Notes: a model not told the origin generated them from the letters alone. A stretch of DNA of 64,000 nt from JAKAVN01 sp963796565 (GCA_963796565.1 CAWCMA010000008.1:186001-250000); one strand, 5' to 3'; shown: positions 1-9,419, numbered from the stretch's first letter. Program-made: numbers and translations.

Positions 1-741
1 GCTGAGCGCGACGGTCGGCAGAAGATTCACCGCCCGCGTTTTCTCGGCGCTGGAACCGGCCACCAGCACTACGATGAGTCCGATGCCCGCGACCAGCGTC
101 ATCGTCGCGAACAACTCGATGAACATCAGAAACTGTGCGGCCAGTAGGAGCGCCAGTCCCGCGACCAGCGCCCGCCACGCGATATCCGCGCGCAAGCCAC
201 GAATCAGCAGCAGCGTGAATAGCGGGATCGGAAATACCAGCAGCAGGTCGAGGTGGGCGAGGGTCTGACCCAGCATGTACGCGGAAAAGCCGAAGACGTA
301 GCCGCCGGCCAGCGACGCGCAATACGCGCCGGTCAGATAACGACACAGCACGAACGCGGTCCAGGCGGCCAGCGCGAGCGCGAGCGGGCACAGCAGGTTG
401 TAGGCTGCAACCGGACCCGCGACCGCGCTCGGCAGGGCCGCGATCAGACTTGCCAGCGGCATCGAGGTGGCCCAGGCGAGGTTGAGACCGCGCGGAGCCC
501 AAATCGCATCGGTGAAGAGCGGATTGACGCGATGCGCCAACGCATGCGGCCACCATGCCATCAGCCACATCAATTGAGGCGGATCGACGCCCTTGCCGAT
601 ATAGGCGGTCGACCAGTGTCCGTCCAGGCCGCGGGCGAAAAACAGCGCGGCCATCACGAAATAGAGGGCGAGCGCGCAGAGGCCTCGAAGGTCGAACGCC
701 GAGCGCCCTCGCCGAACCATTTCTGTCATCGGTGCCACCAT
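1..741 (-). CDS. GT-C-like multi-span membrane protein, C-terminally cut by window edge
   Basis: Read on the minus strand, this frame stays open from an ATG near 741 (in-frame ATGs also at 729 and 720) to base 1, so at least 247 codons are present and the C-terminus lies outside the window. The translation runs through hydrophobic segments and contains YIGKGVDPPQLMW followed by WWPHALAHRVNPLF, WAPRGLNLAW and GPVAAYNLLCP. The same blocks occur in order in the two complete proteins encoded just downstream, so this is a third paralogue. The Asp in the first loop is the only acidic residue shared by all three and sits where GT-C glycosyltransferases carry a catalytic acid. Function is not known; a glycan or lipid-linked sugar transfer role is inferred. 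Confidence 0.8.
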   Translation of the reverse strand, partial: MVAPMTEMVRRGRSAFDLRGLCALALYFVMAALFFARGLDGHWSTAYIGKGVDPPQLMWLMAWWPHALAHRVNPLFTDAIWAPRGLNLAWATSMPLASLIAALPSAVAGPVAAYNLLCPLALALAAWTAFVLCRYLTGAYCASLAGGYVFGFSAYMLGQTLAHLDLLLVFPIPLFTLLLIRGLRADIAWRALVAGLALLLAAQFLMFIELFATMTLVAGIGLIVVLVAGSSAEKTRAVNLLPTVALS

Positions 742-872
742 GAGCGCGCGCGTGACGGGTTAGCGCGGCGCGCTCGACGGGGTCCTCACGCCGTCCGCGG
801 CATCCGGCGCGGCGCCGGGACTCGCGAGGGCGTGCGCCTGGCGGGTGGCGAGCGCCTCAAACGACGCGCGCA

Positions 873-1541
873 TCACGCGGCCTTTTCGAGCAGCCAGTTG
901 AAATACAGCGGCACGCCGGGAATCAGACGTAGCTGCGCATGCCGAGTGACCCGCAAACCAGCGCGCTCGAACGCGCTGGCCACGGTCCGCGGCGTGGTGA
1001 CGTGATGGTCGTTGATGCTTTTGAATCCGATCGCGCGAAAGCCCAACTCCATCATCATGTTCACCGCCGGCATGCCGAGAAGAAAGCGGCCGCCCGGCTT
1101 GAGTACGCGTGCGACCTCGCGCAGCCCCCGCTCGTACCGATGCAGATGCTCGAAGACCGAAAAGCTGAGCGCGAGGTCGAACTCCGCGGTTGCATAGGGC
1201 AGTTCATAGATACTGCCCTGGATGAGCCTGGCGGTGCGCCCATGGCTGCCGAGCCACGCCTGGACCGGGACCGGGTCCGTGTCGAGGTCGATGCCGTGCA
1301 GCTGGTCCACGTTGGCAGCAATCGCGAGCAACACCGCGCCCGCGCCGTAACCGACCTCGAGGGCCTTGGCGTAGCGGCGATCGCCGATCATCCGCAGTCC
1401 GAGATTGATCCGCTCGCGAAAGAATCGCCCGATGAGCGGACGCTTGTAGTACGCGATCGGGTCAGTTGGGCCATTGGGAACCAGACCTTCCAACAGGCTC
1501 GGAGTCAGTTGCAAATCAGCTTGAGGCCTGTCGTGTATCAC
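873..1541 (-). CDS. class I SAM-dependent methyltransferase (Methyltransf_11 type)
   Basis: The 222-residue protein has a clear class I methyltransferase core: motif I reads ALEVGYGAGAVLLA near residue 60, an acidic residue follows in HGIDLD, motif IV region is ATAEFDLALSFSVFEHL, and the later strand carries RVLKPGGRFLLGMP. Length fits a single-domain enzyme. The substrate is not evident. Its ATG overlaps the stop of the upstream membrane-protein gene as ATGA (1538-1541), so the two are probably translationally coupled. Lying between three GT-C-like proteins, it may methylate a surface saccharide or its lipid carrier; that role is inferred from position only. Confidence 0.85.
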   Translation of the reverse strand: MIHDRPQADLQLTPSLLEGLVPNGPTDPIAYYKRPLIGRFFRERINLGLRMIGDRRYAKALEVGYGAGAVLLAIAANVDQLHGIDLDTDPVPVQAWLGSHGRTARLIQGSIYELPYATAEFDLALSFSVFEHLHRYERGLREVARVLKPGGRFLLGMPAVNMMMELGFRAIGFKSINDHHVTTPRTVASAFERAGLRVTRHAQLRLIPGVPLYFNWLLEKAA

Positions 1542-3865
1542 GAAGCGGCACCTGCTTTCATCGGGTCTGCCGGGCGGCTTGCGGACGGAACGTCCGGGAC
1601 GAGCGCCGCGGACGGCGCCACCCTCGGTTCGCGCGGACCTTGGCCGCCGGTTGCGGCTATTATGGCAGCGCGGGCCAGGCCCCCCAGATCGAACTCCATA
1701 ACCATCATCGCGCCGTCGTCGGCCGCCCTCACCGCCGACGGCGTCAGGCGCGCGGGGTAGGGAAAATAGATTGCGGTCGCCTGGGCACTGTAGCGATCGA
1801 TTATCGGTTTCAGCGCCGCGTAGCGGCCTTCCATTCCGACCTCGATAGTGCCGCTCTTCGATCCACTGAGGATCGTTTCAATCCGGAAAATCGGGCTACC
1901 GACGTGGTCGGGGCTGGGAAAGGGCTCGCCGCCGAACCAGTCAAGCGGCACGAGGCCGAGCATTTGGAGCGCCTGGGGCGTAAGCCCGGCTGGATTACGG
2001 CCCCGCGAAAGATAGCGCTCAGCCCCGAGCAGCAGGGCGTCGAATCGCGCTCGCGAGGCGCGTCGCTCCATCGTGAGCGCGGTCAACTGGCGATAGGGTG
2101 CGAGCGCTTGCGGCGTCAGTCGATAAAGCGTGACGCCCGCGGCCTCGACCGCCGCCACGCCCAGCGAGTCGAGCATCGCGGTGGTTGCGTCGCGCTCGGG
2201 CGCAAGCGTTGGCGATCGGAGCCAGGTAGTGGCGGTGCGACGGCCGTCGATCGAGCCGACACGGTATTGGCGGCGCGGGCCGACTATCACCGCCTCGACG
2301 CCATGATTGGCCAGGTAGGCCTTCAATTGATCGCCGGCCGCGGGCACGCCCTCGAGCTGGTAAAGCCCCGCGACAATCGGCCAGCGGCGATGCTCCTCGG
2401 GCACTGGCGGCCCAAAACTCACATAGCCCTCCGCCATCCGGAAATACATGTCAGTCGCCGCCTGCCACAGCATCCCCTCGCCCAATATTCCGTAGGGCAG
2501 CACGATCACGGTTTCGCCCGGCGCGAGGTATTGGCGATAGAGGCCGGTGCTGAAGAAGGCGGGAATCGCGGCCGGCGTCGTCCAGAAAGACGCCGAAAGG
2601 TTCGGCAGCATGAACGGCACGATCGCGAGGCCGAGCGCCCAGCGCCGCGCGTCTCTTGCGCCCTTCTCGCCCAGCCACATCGCGACCATCACGGCCAGCG
2701 TCAGGTACGCATACATCATGAAGCGCGCGGGCAGCGGCTTGTCGAGCAGTGGCAGCCAGGCGAGTGCGGAGCCCGGAAGCCCAATCACGATCCGCCCGGC
2801 GATTTCGAGCCGCGGCCCCATCGCGAGCACGCAAATCACGACGAGCAGGCGGATGAGGAATCTCCCACCCGGAGCATGCCAGCGCTCGCGCGCGAAGAGG
2901 ATCACGATGGCGAGCATCGGCAGCCCAAGGTAAGCGCCGGTCTCGGCCAGCTCGGCGCGGAACTGATGCGTGATCGGGAGGAAGAACGGTATGCCGCCAA
3001 GCTGATTGACTGCGGTTGGGATCACGAAACTCGCGAGGTCGATCGCGAAATGCCAGGGCGAAAAAATTTCTCCCGGCGCAGTCGGGAAGGCGAACATATA
3101 GTAGAGGTACGGTGAGACGACAATCGCCGCGACGGCGTAAGCGGCGGCGATCGGCGCCGCGGTCGCGTACAGGCGCCGGTGCTCCCGCGGCGCCATCGCG
3201 GGCACCGCCAGCAAAAGCGCGATCGCGCCAAACAAAGTTGCGCTCGCGACGATCTCGGCGAACAGCAAAAACTGCGCGGCAACCAGCATCGCGAGCGCTG
3301 CCACGAAGCCTCGTACGCCGAAGTTATCGTCGATCCGGCGAAGCGTCACATACACGGCGAGCGGTATCGGCCACACCAGGGTCAAATCCATATTGCCGAG
3401 CATTCGACTCAACACATACGGGGAGAAGGCGAAGATCAATCCACCGAACATCGCCGGCCACCATTCGCGCACGACGTAGCGGCATAGCGCGAACGCGCTC
3501 CATCCCGCGAGCGCCGGCGACAGCAGGCAGAGCAGATTGTACGAAACGATCGGCCCGCAGCCGCGCGTCACCGGATATACCAGCCACGCCGCAAGCGGCA
3601 TGTTGGCCGTCCAGGCGAGATTGACGCCCGTGGGCGCCCAGATGACGCTGGTAAGGAACGGGTTGAGGCGGTGCGAGATCGCGTGCGCCCACCAGGCCAT
3701 GAACCAGATGTATAACTGCGGATCCGGTCCGCGGCCGACGTAGACGGTCGCAGAATGGGCGATCACCGCACGTCCGAAGATCAGCAGCGACAGCGCGAGG
3801 TAGAGGAGAAATGTGCCCGCGGCCTGACGGCCGAAGAGGCGGGGAACGCGCACCATGTCCGGCAT
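1538..3865 (-). CDS. GT-C-like integral membrane protein with C-terminal exported domain
   Basis: A protein of about 775 residues. The first 430 or so residues are a series of hydrophobic segments, and the C-terminal 330 residues are more polar, probably extracytoplasmic. The conserved first loop reads VYVGRGPDPQLYIW, followed by LNPFLTSVIWAPTGVNLAW and GPIVSYNLLCLLSPALAGW. Both halves align with the next gene upstream, including the C-terminal ALKPIIDRYSAQA block. I placed the start at the ATG at 3865; a TTG at 3886 and an ATG at 3856 are alternatives and none has a strong Shine-Dalgarno sequence. The architecture resembles GT-C glycosyltransferases or YfhO-like proteins, but I cannot name a characterised family. 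Confidence 0.85.
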   Translation of the reverse strand: MPDMVRVPRLFGRQAAGTFLLYLALSLLIFGRAVIAHSATVYVGRGPDPQLYIWFMAWWAHAISHRLNPFLTSVIWAPTGVNLAWTANMPLAAWLVYPVTRGCGPIVSYNLLCLLSPALAGWSAFALCRYVVREWWPAMFGGLIFAFSPYVLSRMLGNMDLTLVWPIPLAVYVTLRRIDDNFGVRGFVAALAMLVAAQFLLFAEIVASATLFGAIALLLAVPAMAPREHRRLYATAAPIAAAYAVAAIVVSPYLYYMFAFPTAPGEIFSPWHFAIDLASFVIPTAVNQLGGIPFFLPITHQFRAELAETGAYLGLPMLAIVILFARERWHAPGGRFLIRLLVVICVLAMGPRLEIAGRIVIGLPGSALAWLPLLDKPLPARFMMYAYLTLAVMVAMWLGEKGARDARRWALGLAIVPFMLPNLSASFWTTPAAIPAFFSTGLYRQYLAPGETVIVLPYGILGEGMLWQAATDMYFRMAEGYVSFGPPVPEEHRRWPIVAGLYQLEGVPAAGDQLKAYLANHGVEAVIVGPRRQYRVGSIDGRRTATTWLRSPTLAPERDATTAMLDSLGVAAVEAAGVTLYRLTPQALAPYRQLTALTMERRASRARFDALLLGAERYLSRGRNPAGLTPQALQMLGLVPLDWFGGEPFPSPDHVGSPIFRIETILSGSKSGTIEVGMEGRYAALKPIIDRYSAQATAIYFPYPARLTPSAVRAADDGAMMVMEFDLGGLARAAIIAATGGQGPREPRVAPSAALVPDVPSASRPADPMKAGAAS

Positions 3866-3971
3866 TTGTTCGCCGAGAAATTCCAAGCGACTTCAGCCGA
3901 TAGTAGCAACTCGCGAAAGCCGTCGCCAGGCAATGATCGCGCGTGCGAGTGGATAGCGAATCAGCGCGGCG

Positions 3972-6278
3972 TCATTGCGGCCGAAACATTCGCGTCAATG
4001 GCCGAGGTAGTTGTTTCGAGTGAGATTTGGGGTCGAGATCGAGCCGCGGCGGCTCTGTGAGCGCCAATGCGGCGGCGCGCGCGAGCCCTTCGCGATCAAA
4101 TGACATCATAAGTGGGTAATAGTGTACTGCCGCGGCGGTCGATAGGCTTTCTTCGGGCCGCGACCGGAGAGGTAATTGGATACGCCGCGCATAGGCACCG
4201 TAGCGATCGATGAGCGGGCGCAGGGCCGCGCGGCTGCCCAATAGCCCCACCGTGATGAGGCCGTCGGGCTCCGCGCGCATATACAGTTGATAGTCAGTCG
4301 CGCGCCCCGGCCTCGGCAGCCATGCGGCGGGCAAGCGCCCCAGCTTCACCGCGCTCGCGGGCGCGAGGCTGGCGGGGTCGGCCCCTGAAGCGAGATAGCT
4401 TTGCGCGGCTATCACGAGCGCGCCGAAACGTTGCGCATCCGCCAGCGCTTCCATGCGCGTCCAATCGAGCTCGCGATAAGGCGAGAGCGCCGCGGGCGGC
4501 ACGCGGTACAGCGTGATACCTCCCGTTGCGACGACCGGCGCGTCCGACGACGCCAGGGCTGCCAGTGCTGTCACGATCGGATCGATCGAAGGAAAATCGG
4601 AAGGCATGGAATTGTCGCCGCGCAGCACCGCGGTTACTTGATGGCTGGCGGCGAAAGCCTTCCACTGATCGGCCGGGTCTGGAATCGTCGCGCGCTGATT
4701 GGCGGAGCGCACGATCGGCCAACGGAGAAAAGATTCGGGGCTGAGCGGCGAATATCCGCCGGCGAGGCGAAAATACATCCCACTGAGCGCCTGCCACAGC
4801 ATACAAGCGTCGGCCTCGCCCCAGGCGTATGGCAGCGTCGCGACGATTTGGCCCTGCGCAAGATAGTGCCGGTACGTCCCGGCGGTAAAAAAAACCGGCG
4901 GCGGCGCGACGCTACCGGGCTTGGCCCACACCCGGGTCGACGGGTTGGGAAAGAGCGATACGAACACCAGTGCGCCGGCGGTCGCGCGCGTCAATGCGCC
5001 GCGAGCTGGCGCCGCCAGCCAGGTCGCGGCAATCACGGCCAGCGTCAGGAACAGATAGACGGTGAAACGCAGTGGCAACGCCTGGTCGATGAACGGCGTG
5101 CAATGGAGCAGCGACCACGGCAGCTTGAAGTAGCTTTTGCCGGCCACGTGGAGCCGCGGCCCCATCGCCGCCACCGCAACAATTACCAGCATCAGGCCGA
5201 GCAGCCTGGCTTCGAGCGTGCGCCGGCGCTCAAGCGTGAACCATGCCGCGAGCGCCAGCAGTGGTAATCCAACGTAGGCGGCCTGTTCGGCGACGTTGCT
5301 GGTGAAGCCGGCGGCGGCGTGGCGAAGGAGTCCGATTGCCGATCCCAGTGCGACCGTCTCGGTGGGAACCAGGAAATTCAGCAGATCGGCGGAGTGCCAG
5401 CTCGGCGAATAGATTGAAGTCGTGCGAAAGCCGGCGAATAGATAGTACAGATAAGGACTCACGAGTATCGCCGTGCCGAGGTAAGCGAGAAAGATCGGCG
5501 CCGCCAGCTCCACGATACGCCGGCGCAGATCGCGCTCGCCCATCGCCCACGCCGCCGCCAGCGCAAGCGCGCCGAAGACGGTCATCGTGGCGACAATCTC
5601 GGTCGTAATCAAAAACTGCGCCGTCACCAGCGCGAGCAAACCCAGCGTGAAAGCCTGCCGGCCGATACGTCCCCGCAGCCGCGCCAGCGCGAGATACACG
5701 GCGAGCGGGATCAGAAACGACGCGAGCAGATTCAGATGTCCGCCGAACATCTGCGCCAGCATGTAGGAGGAAAAGCCGAAGATGTAGCCGCCTAGGAGCG
5801 AAGGCGCGAAGCGTTCGGTGAGACTGTGGCAGAGCAGGAATGCGGTCCACGCCGCGAGCGCGGGACAGGCGACGCAGAGTAGGTTGAAAGCGGTGATTGG
5901 CCCCACCGTCGCGGTCAGCGGCAGCGCGAGCAGGCTTAACAGCGGAATCGAAGTCGACCAGGTCAGGTTGAAGCCGGCCGGCGCAAAGATGAGCTTGCTG
6001 ATGAACGGATTGAGATGATGCGCGATCGCGTACGGCCACCATACCAGGCACCAGATAAAGAAGGCCTGATCGATCCCGCGTCCCAGGTAGATGGTGGTGA
6101 AGTGAGGCGCGGCGGCGCGCGCGAAAATCAACGCAGAAAACCCCGCGTAGATAAGTAACGCGGTCAGGCGCGGACGCCACACGGCTGCGCGGCGCCAGAT
6201 TCGTTCGCTCGCAGGCAAGGCGCCGCGATCAATTGCGAACGCCGTTCGATCGTCTTCGGCTGGGCATCTTTCCAACAT
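3972..6278 (-). CDS. GT-C-like integral membrane protein, paralogue of its downstream neighbour
   Basis: About 768 residues from the ATG at 6278. A TTG at 6365 preceded by GGAG at 7 bases would add 29 residues and is a real alternative start. The architecture matches its neighbour: a long hydrophobic N-terminal half with IYLGRGIDQAFFIW, LNPFISKLIFAPAGFNLTW and GPITAFNLLCVACPALAAW, then a polar C-terminal half ending in ALRPLIDRYGAYARR. The shared Asp after GRG is the best candidate catalytic residue if this is a GT-C enzyme. It reads away from the broken glycosyltransferase gene on the plus strand. Membrane location is secure; reaction and substrate are unknown. Confidence 0.85.
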   Translation of the reverse strand: MLERCPAEDDRTAFAIDRGALPASERIWRRAAVWRPRLTALLIYAGFSALIFARAAAPHFTTIYLGRGIDQAFFIWCLVWWPYAIAHHLNPFISKLIFAPAGFNLTWSTSIPLLSLLALPLTATVGPITAFNLLCVACPALAAWTAFLLCHSLTERFAPSLLGGYIFGFSSYMLAQMFGGHLNLLASFLIPLAVYLALARLRGRIGRQAFTLGLLALVTAQFLITTEIVATMTVFGALALAAAWAMGERDLRRRIVELAAPIFLAYLGTAILVSPYLYYLFAGFRTTSIYSPSWHSADLLNFLVPTETVALGSAIGLLRHAAAGFTSNVAEQAAYVGLPLLALAAWFTLERRRTLEARLLGLMLVIVAVAAMGPRLHVAGKSYFKLPWSLLHCTPFIDQALPLRFTVYLFLTLAVIAATWLAAPARGALTRATAGALVFVSLFPNPSTRVWAKPGSVAPPPVFFTAGTYRHYLAQGQIVATLPYAWGEADACMLWQALSGMYFRLAGGYSPLSPESFLRWPIVRSANQRATIPDPADQWKAFAASHQVTAVLRGDNSMPSDFPSIDPIVTALAALASSDAPVVATGGITLYRVPPAALSPYRELDWTRMEALADAQRFGALVIAAQSYLASGADPASLAPASAVKLGRLPAAWLPRPGRATDYQLYMRAEPDGLITVGLLGSRAALRPLIDRYGAYARRIQLPLRSRPEESLSTAAAVHYYPLMMSFDREGLARAAALALTEPPRLDLDPKSHSKQLPRPLTRMFRPQ

Positions 6279-6463
6279 CGCGCACGCAGTTTGAACAACA
6301 ACGGTGGTGAACGATCGCCTTCGGTTCCGGTGCGCGATCGGTTCGGCTATAAAGAAAGCCGCCAATGAACCGCTCCGTCAAGGATGTCATTTCGAGAAAC
6401 CCGCGGCGAAACAGCTTTCGTATCTTTGGCGCACGCGCCTCGGGTCGCCAGAATTGTGAAGTT

Positions 6464-7203
6464 ATGCGCCTCTCGCCCCACTTCTCGCGCCGAAGCGTTG
6501 GCGACACCTTGCTGTGGGCCTGGCGCTCGCCGCGGTTGTTCGCGATGGTTTTGCTGGCCGTCGCGGTGATTCTCGGAGCGCATTACCGCTTTCATCGGCT
6601 CGACTGCTGGGACATGAACGGTGACGAGGGATGTACATGGGCGGCCGTCATCATGCCGAACGTATGCGACGTGGTCGGGAGATTCTGGCAAGTCGAATAG
6701 GGTGGCAAGCTTCCACTCTACGACCTGGTGCTGCGCGAATGGGTGAGGATCTCTGTTGTCAGCTTGTTTGCGATGCGCGCGATGTCAGCGGTGCTGGGCA
6801 CAATCGCGATCGCGCTGTTGTTCTTTGCGGTGCGCGAGGTTTGCTGCGCGTTGGGCGGGGAGGCGTGCGCTGAACTGGGGGAGATGGCTGGCGCGTTTGC
6901 CGCGCTGATCTATGCGGTCAACGGCACGCTCGTCATCTCGGGCCGCACGGCACGGGAGTTTCCTCTGCTGATAGCGGTGGAGCTGCTGCAAATCATCTTT
7001 TTCACGCGCGCGCAGCGCCGCGGCATATTCGACGACTACCTGGGCCTCGCGATCGTTACCGCCATAATGCTCCCCATCAACTACAGCGCGAGCTTCCTGC
7101 TGTTTGCTGAAGCGCTCTGGCTCGGCTGTCTACTGGCGGCAAAATGGACGGGATCGACGCGTGCCCGCGAGCTCAAGGTTTTTCGTCCGGGGTTCGCGGT
7201 GCT
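6464..7203 (+). pseudogene. broken PMT/ArnT-type (GT39-like) glycosyltransferase
   Basis: Frame 2 encodes an N-terminal piece of a dolichyl-phosphate-mannose/ArnT-type transferase: a basic start, a membrane segment around LLAVAVILGA, then LDCWDMNGDEG, the acidic first-loop motif. An in-frame TAG at 6698-6700 stops it after WQVE. The same frame resumes at once with GGKLPLYDLVLREWV and continues through FAMRAMSAVLGTIAIALLFF to about residue 240. The TAG looks like a one-base change of a Ser codon (TCG). Beyond about 7200 the family similarity ends, roughly half a protein short, where the antisense methyltransferase gene ends. Two lesions (nonsense codon and 3' truncation) make a pseudogene the simplest reading. 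Confidence 0.75.
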
Positions 7204-8186
7204 CGCCGGCGAGTGGGCGACGAAGACGCGCGAATCATGGATTGCGGAAGCAAGGTCCGCACGATCCGCAGGTAAGTCTTGAGATGGAACGGCTGCAGCT
7301 TTAGCGCGCCGAAAAAGCCTGCGCGGGCCGCGCTGCGATCGCCGCGTTCGAGCGCCGCCAGCGCGTCGCGCCGTAGTTGGTTGGCCGTGGCCTTGCGCGA
7401 AGGCTTCAGGAGAGCGGCGGCAGGCCCGCTGTCCTCCGCCGCTTCTTCCTTCGCCGGGCCGTTGCGCGCGGACAGCGGGTAAAAGCGAACGAAGTGGAAC
7501 TTGCTGCTCGGCGGCGGCTCGACCGGTTTGCGCATCGCGCGCATCATCGGACGCCATTTGGCCGGCGAAACTTCGTCGTCGAGCATGCTGCCGCCGGCCG
7601 GGTATTGCGCGATTGCCGAATACCCATAATTGGTTTGTATGAAACGGCTGGCGGTATGCACGGAATCCAGAAAACAATCGTCCAGGACCAGCACTCCCGA
7701 GGGTTTCAGCAGTCGATCGATGTAGAAAAGGTCGACGAACACGTGGTCGAAGCGATGATTGCCGTCGATGAACGCCAAGTCGAAGCGGCGGCCTTCGCGA
7801 AGCAATTGGGGCAGAACGTATTCGGAATAGTCCTGATGAAAATCGACCAGATGACCGACCCCCGCCTCTCTGATGACCCGCCGCCCGGCATCATGAAAGC
7901 GCTCGGTCTGAAAGGGATCCATGACGGTATGTGCGCACGAGGCTCCGCCGTTTTCCAGCAGTATCTGGAGGATGAAAAGGGTGGAGAGTCCATACGCCAT
8001 GCCGATTTCAATTGTGGACTGTGGCCGTTCCGCCCGGCATACGTCTCTCAAAAAGGCACCGCGCTCCGGGGTGAGACTCATCGGAAGAATCCTCGACTCC
8101 GTACCGTCTTCGCCTTGGATGACGCCGCTGGCGTAGAGCTGCTCGATCAACTTTTCCAGCGATGCGGGGCTTGGTTTTTGGTTCAT
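7173..8186 (-). CDS. class I SAM methyltransferase (Methyltransf_24 type) with C-terminal extension
   Basis: Protein of 337 residues. The core shows TIEIGMAYGLSTLFIL (motif I), then FDLAFIDGNHRFDHVFVDL and LKPSGVLVLDDC, the pattern of Methyltransf_24 proteins often found in surface-glycan clusters. After about residue 250 comes a low-complexity linker and a helical tail (ALERGDRSAARAGFFGALKL) resembling the C-terminal extensions of glycan-cluster enzymes. The last eight or nine residues (RRAPRTPDEKP region) are encoded antisense to the broken PMT-type gene, so the natural C-terminus may have been replaced by read-through. Substrate unknown; a sugar methylation role is inferred from neighbours. 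Confidence 0.85.
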   Translation of the reverse strand: MNQKPSPASLEKLIEQLYASGVIQGEDGTESRILPMSLTPERGAFLRDVCRAERPQSTIEIGMAYGLSTLFILQILLENGGASCAHTVMDPFQTERFHDAGRRVIREAGVGHLVDFHQDYSEYVLPQLLREGRRFDLAFIDGNHRFDHVFVDLFYIDRLLKPSGVLVLDDCFLDSVHTASRFIQTNYGYSAIAQYPAGGSMLDDEVSPAKWRPMMRAMRKPVEPPPSSKFHFVRFYPLSARNGPAKEEAAEDSGPAAALLKPSRKATANQLRRDALAALERGDRSAARAGFFGALKLQPFHLKTYLRIVRTLLPQSMIRASSSPTRRRAPRTPDEKP

Positions 8187-8302
8187 CGGTGATTGCCGCG
8201 AGCGTCAGATCGAAGCGCAAGGCATCCCCTCGCGCGGGCTTTGGCTTGCGCACGCTGGTGTCACGAACTGGCGCGCCACCGCGATCGCGCCCGCGCGACG
8301 AA

Positions 8303-9379
8303 CTAGCGCTCGGTGGTGGCGGCGCGCGCGCGGCTTGAGGGCGCCAGCGCCTCGGCCGCTTCGAGGAGGCATCGCTCGGTGGCCGGCCAATCGATACAGG
8401 GGTCGGTTATCGAGACTCCGTACTTGAGCTGGGAGCGGTCGGCCGTCAGCGGCTGGTTGCCGGCGTTGATGAAGCTCTCGAGCATCACGCCCATGATCGC
8501 GGGGCTGCCCGCACGAACCTGCTCGCACAACGCGGCGAGCACTTCGGGCTGTTTGCGATAGTCCTTGCCGGTCTGGGCGTGCGAGCAGTCGACCATCACG
8601 CGCGGCTCCAGGCCCACCTTGCGCAGAATACGGCAGCATTCGTCGATACTGACCGCGTCATAGTTGGGCGTGCGCCCGCCGCGCAGCACCACGTGGGTGT
8701 CGGGATTGCCGCTGGTGCGCACGATTGCGGTGATGCCGTCCTGCGTGATGCCGATGAAGGAGTGCGGGCGGCGCGCCGACTCGATCGCGTTGACCGCGAC
8801 CTGCAGGTTGCCCTCGGTGCTGTTCTTGAAACCCACCGGCATCGAGAGCCCGCTCGCCATCTCGCGATGGGTCTGCGACTCGGTGGTGCGGGCGCCGATC
8901 GCCGTCCACGAGACGAGATCGGCGATGTATTGCGGCGTAATCGGGTCGAGCATCTCGGTCCCGGCCGGCAGCCCGAGCGCGTTGATCTCCAGCAGCAGCC
9001 GGCGCGCGCGGAAAAGCCCCTCGTGCATGTCGCACGAGTCGTCCATGTACGGGTCGTTGATCATGCCCTTCCAGCCCACCGTGGTGCGCGGCTTTTCGAA
9101 GTACACGCGCATCACGATGAACAGCCGTTCCTCGAGTTGCGCGCGCAGGCGCGCCAGGCGCTCCGCATAGTCCAGGGCGGCGGCGGGGTCGTGGATCGAA
9201 CAGGGCCCCACGATGCACATCAGGCGCGGGTCTTCGCCGCGGATGATGCGGCGCACGGTCTGGCGGGCCTCGACCACGAGGCGGGCGACGCGGTCGTCGA
9301 CCGCGAGCCGCTCCTTGAGCAGGCGCGGGGCGATCAGCGCTTCGGTGGTGATAACGTGCAGATCTTGAATTTTTTGCAT
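8303..9379 (-). CDS. aroF: 3-deoxy-7-phosphoheptulonate (DAHP) synthase, class I
   Basis: First enzyme of the shikimate pathway, condensing phosphoenolpyruvate and erythrose 4-phosphate in the cytoplasm. The 358-residue length and motifs fit the AroF/G/H class: MCIVGPCSIHDP, FEKPRTTVGWKGMINDP, GARTTESQTHREMASGLS, VGFKNSTEGNLQVAVNAI, VMVDCSHAQTGKDY and NQPLTADRSQLKYGVSITDPC. The Cys in GPC, the Lys of KPRTT and the C-terminal Asp of SITD are expected metal or PEP ligands. The frame is open further upstream to 10159, but homology begins at MQKIQDLH, so the ATG at 9379 is the start. It has almost no leader and no Shine-Dalgarno sequence. Confidence 0.97.
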   Translation of the reverse strand: MQKIQDLHVITTEALIAPRLLKERLAVDDRVARLVVEARQTVRRIIRGEDPRLMCIVGPCSIHDPAAALDYAERLARLRAQLEERLFIVMRVYFEKPRTTVGWKGMINDPYMDDSCDMHEGLFRARRLLLEINALGLPAGTEMLDPITPQYIADLVSWTAIGARTTESQTHREMASGLSMPVGFKNSTEGNLQVAVNAIESARRPHSFIGITQDGITAIVRTSGNPDTHVVLRGGRTPNYDAVSIDECCRILRKVGLEPRVMVDCSHAQTGKDYRKQPEVLAALCEQVRAGSPAIMGVMLESFINAGNQPLTADRSQLKYGVSITDPCIDWPATERCLLEAAEALAPSSRARAATTER

Positions 9380-9389
9380 CGGATGACCG

Positions 9390-9419
9390 TATATATTTAC
9401 CGGAAAGGGCGGCTGATAA
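9390..9419 (-). promoter_or_regulatory. candidate promoter of DAHP synthase gene
   Basis: On the minus strand TTATCA (9419-9414) and TATATA (9395-9390) are separated by 18 bases. The expected start of transcription falls within a few bases of the ATG at 9379, so the mRNA would be nearly leaderless. This agrees with the absence of a ribosome-binding site. The plus-strand RskA-like gene starts only 64 bases away and must use the same short interval. Confidence 0.35.

Noticed and set aside
1466..3115. A 549-codon plus-strand frame opposite a membrane protein gene
   Set aside because: Arg/Glu/Gly-rich shadow of a high-GC hydrophobic gene on the other strand; no motif or ribosome site.
6698..6700. 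TAG read-through as pyrrolysine in the glycosyltransferase gene
   Set aside because: No pylT or pylS genes are seen, the position fits a former Ser codon, and the gene is also truncated, so decay is simpler.
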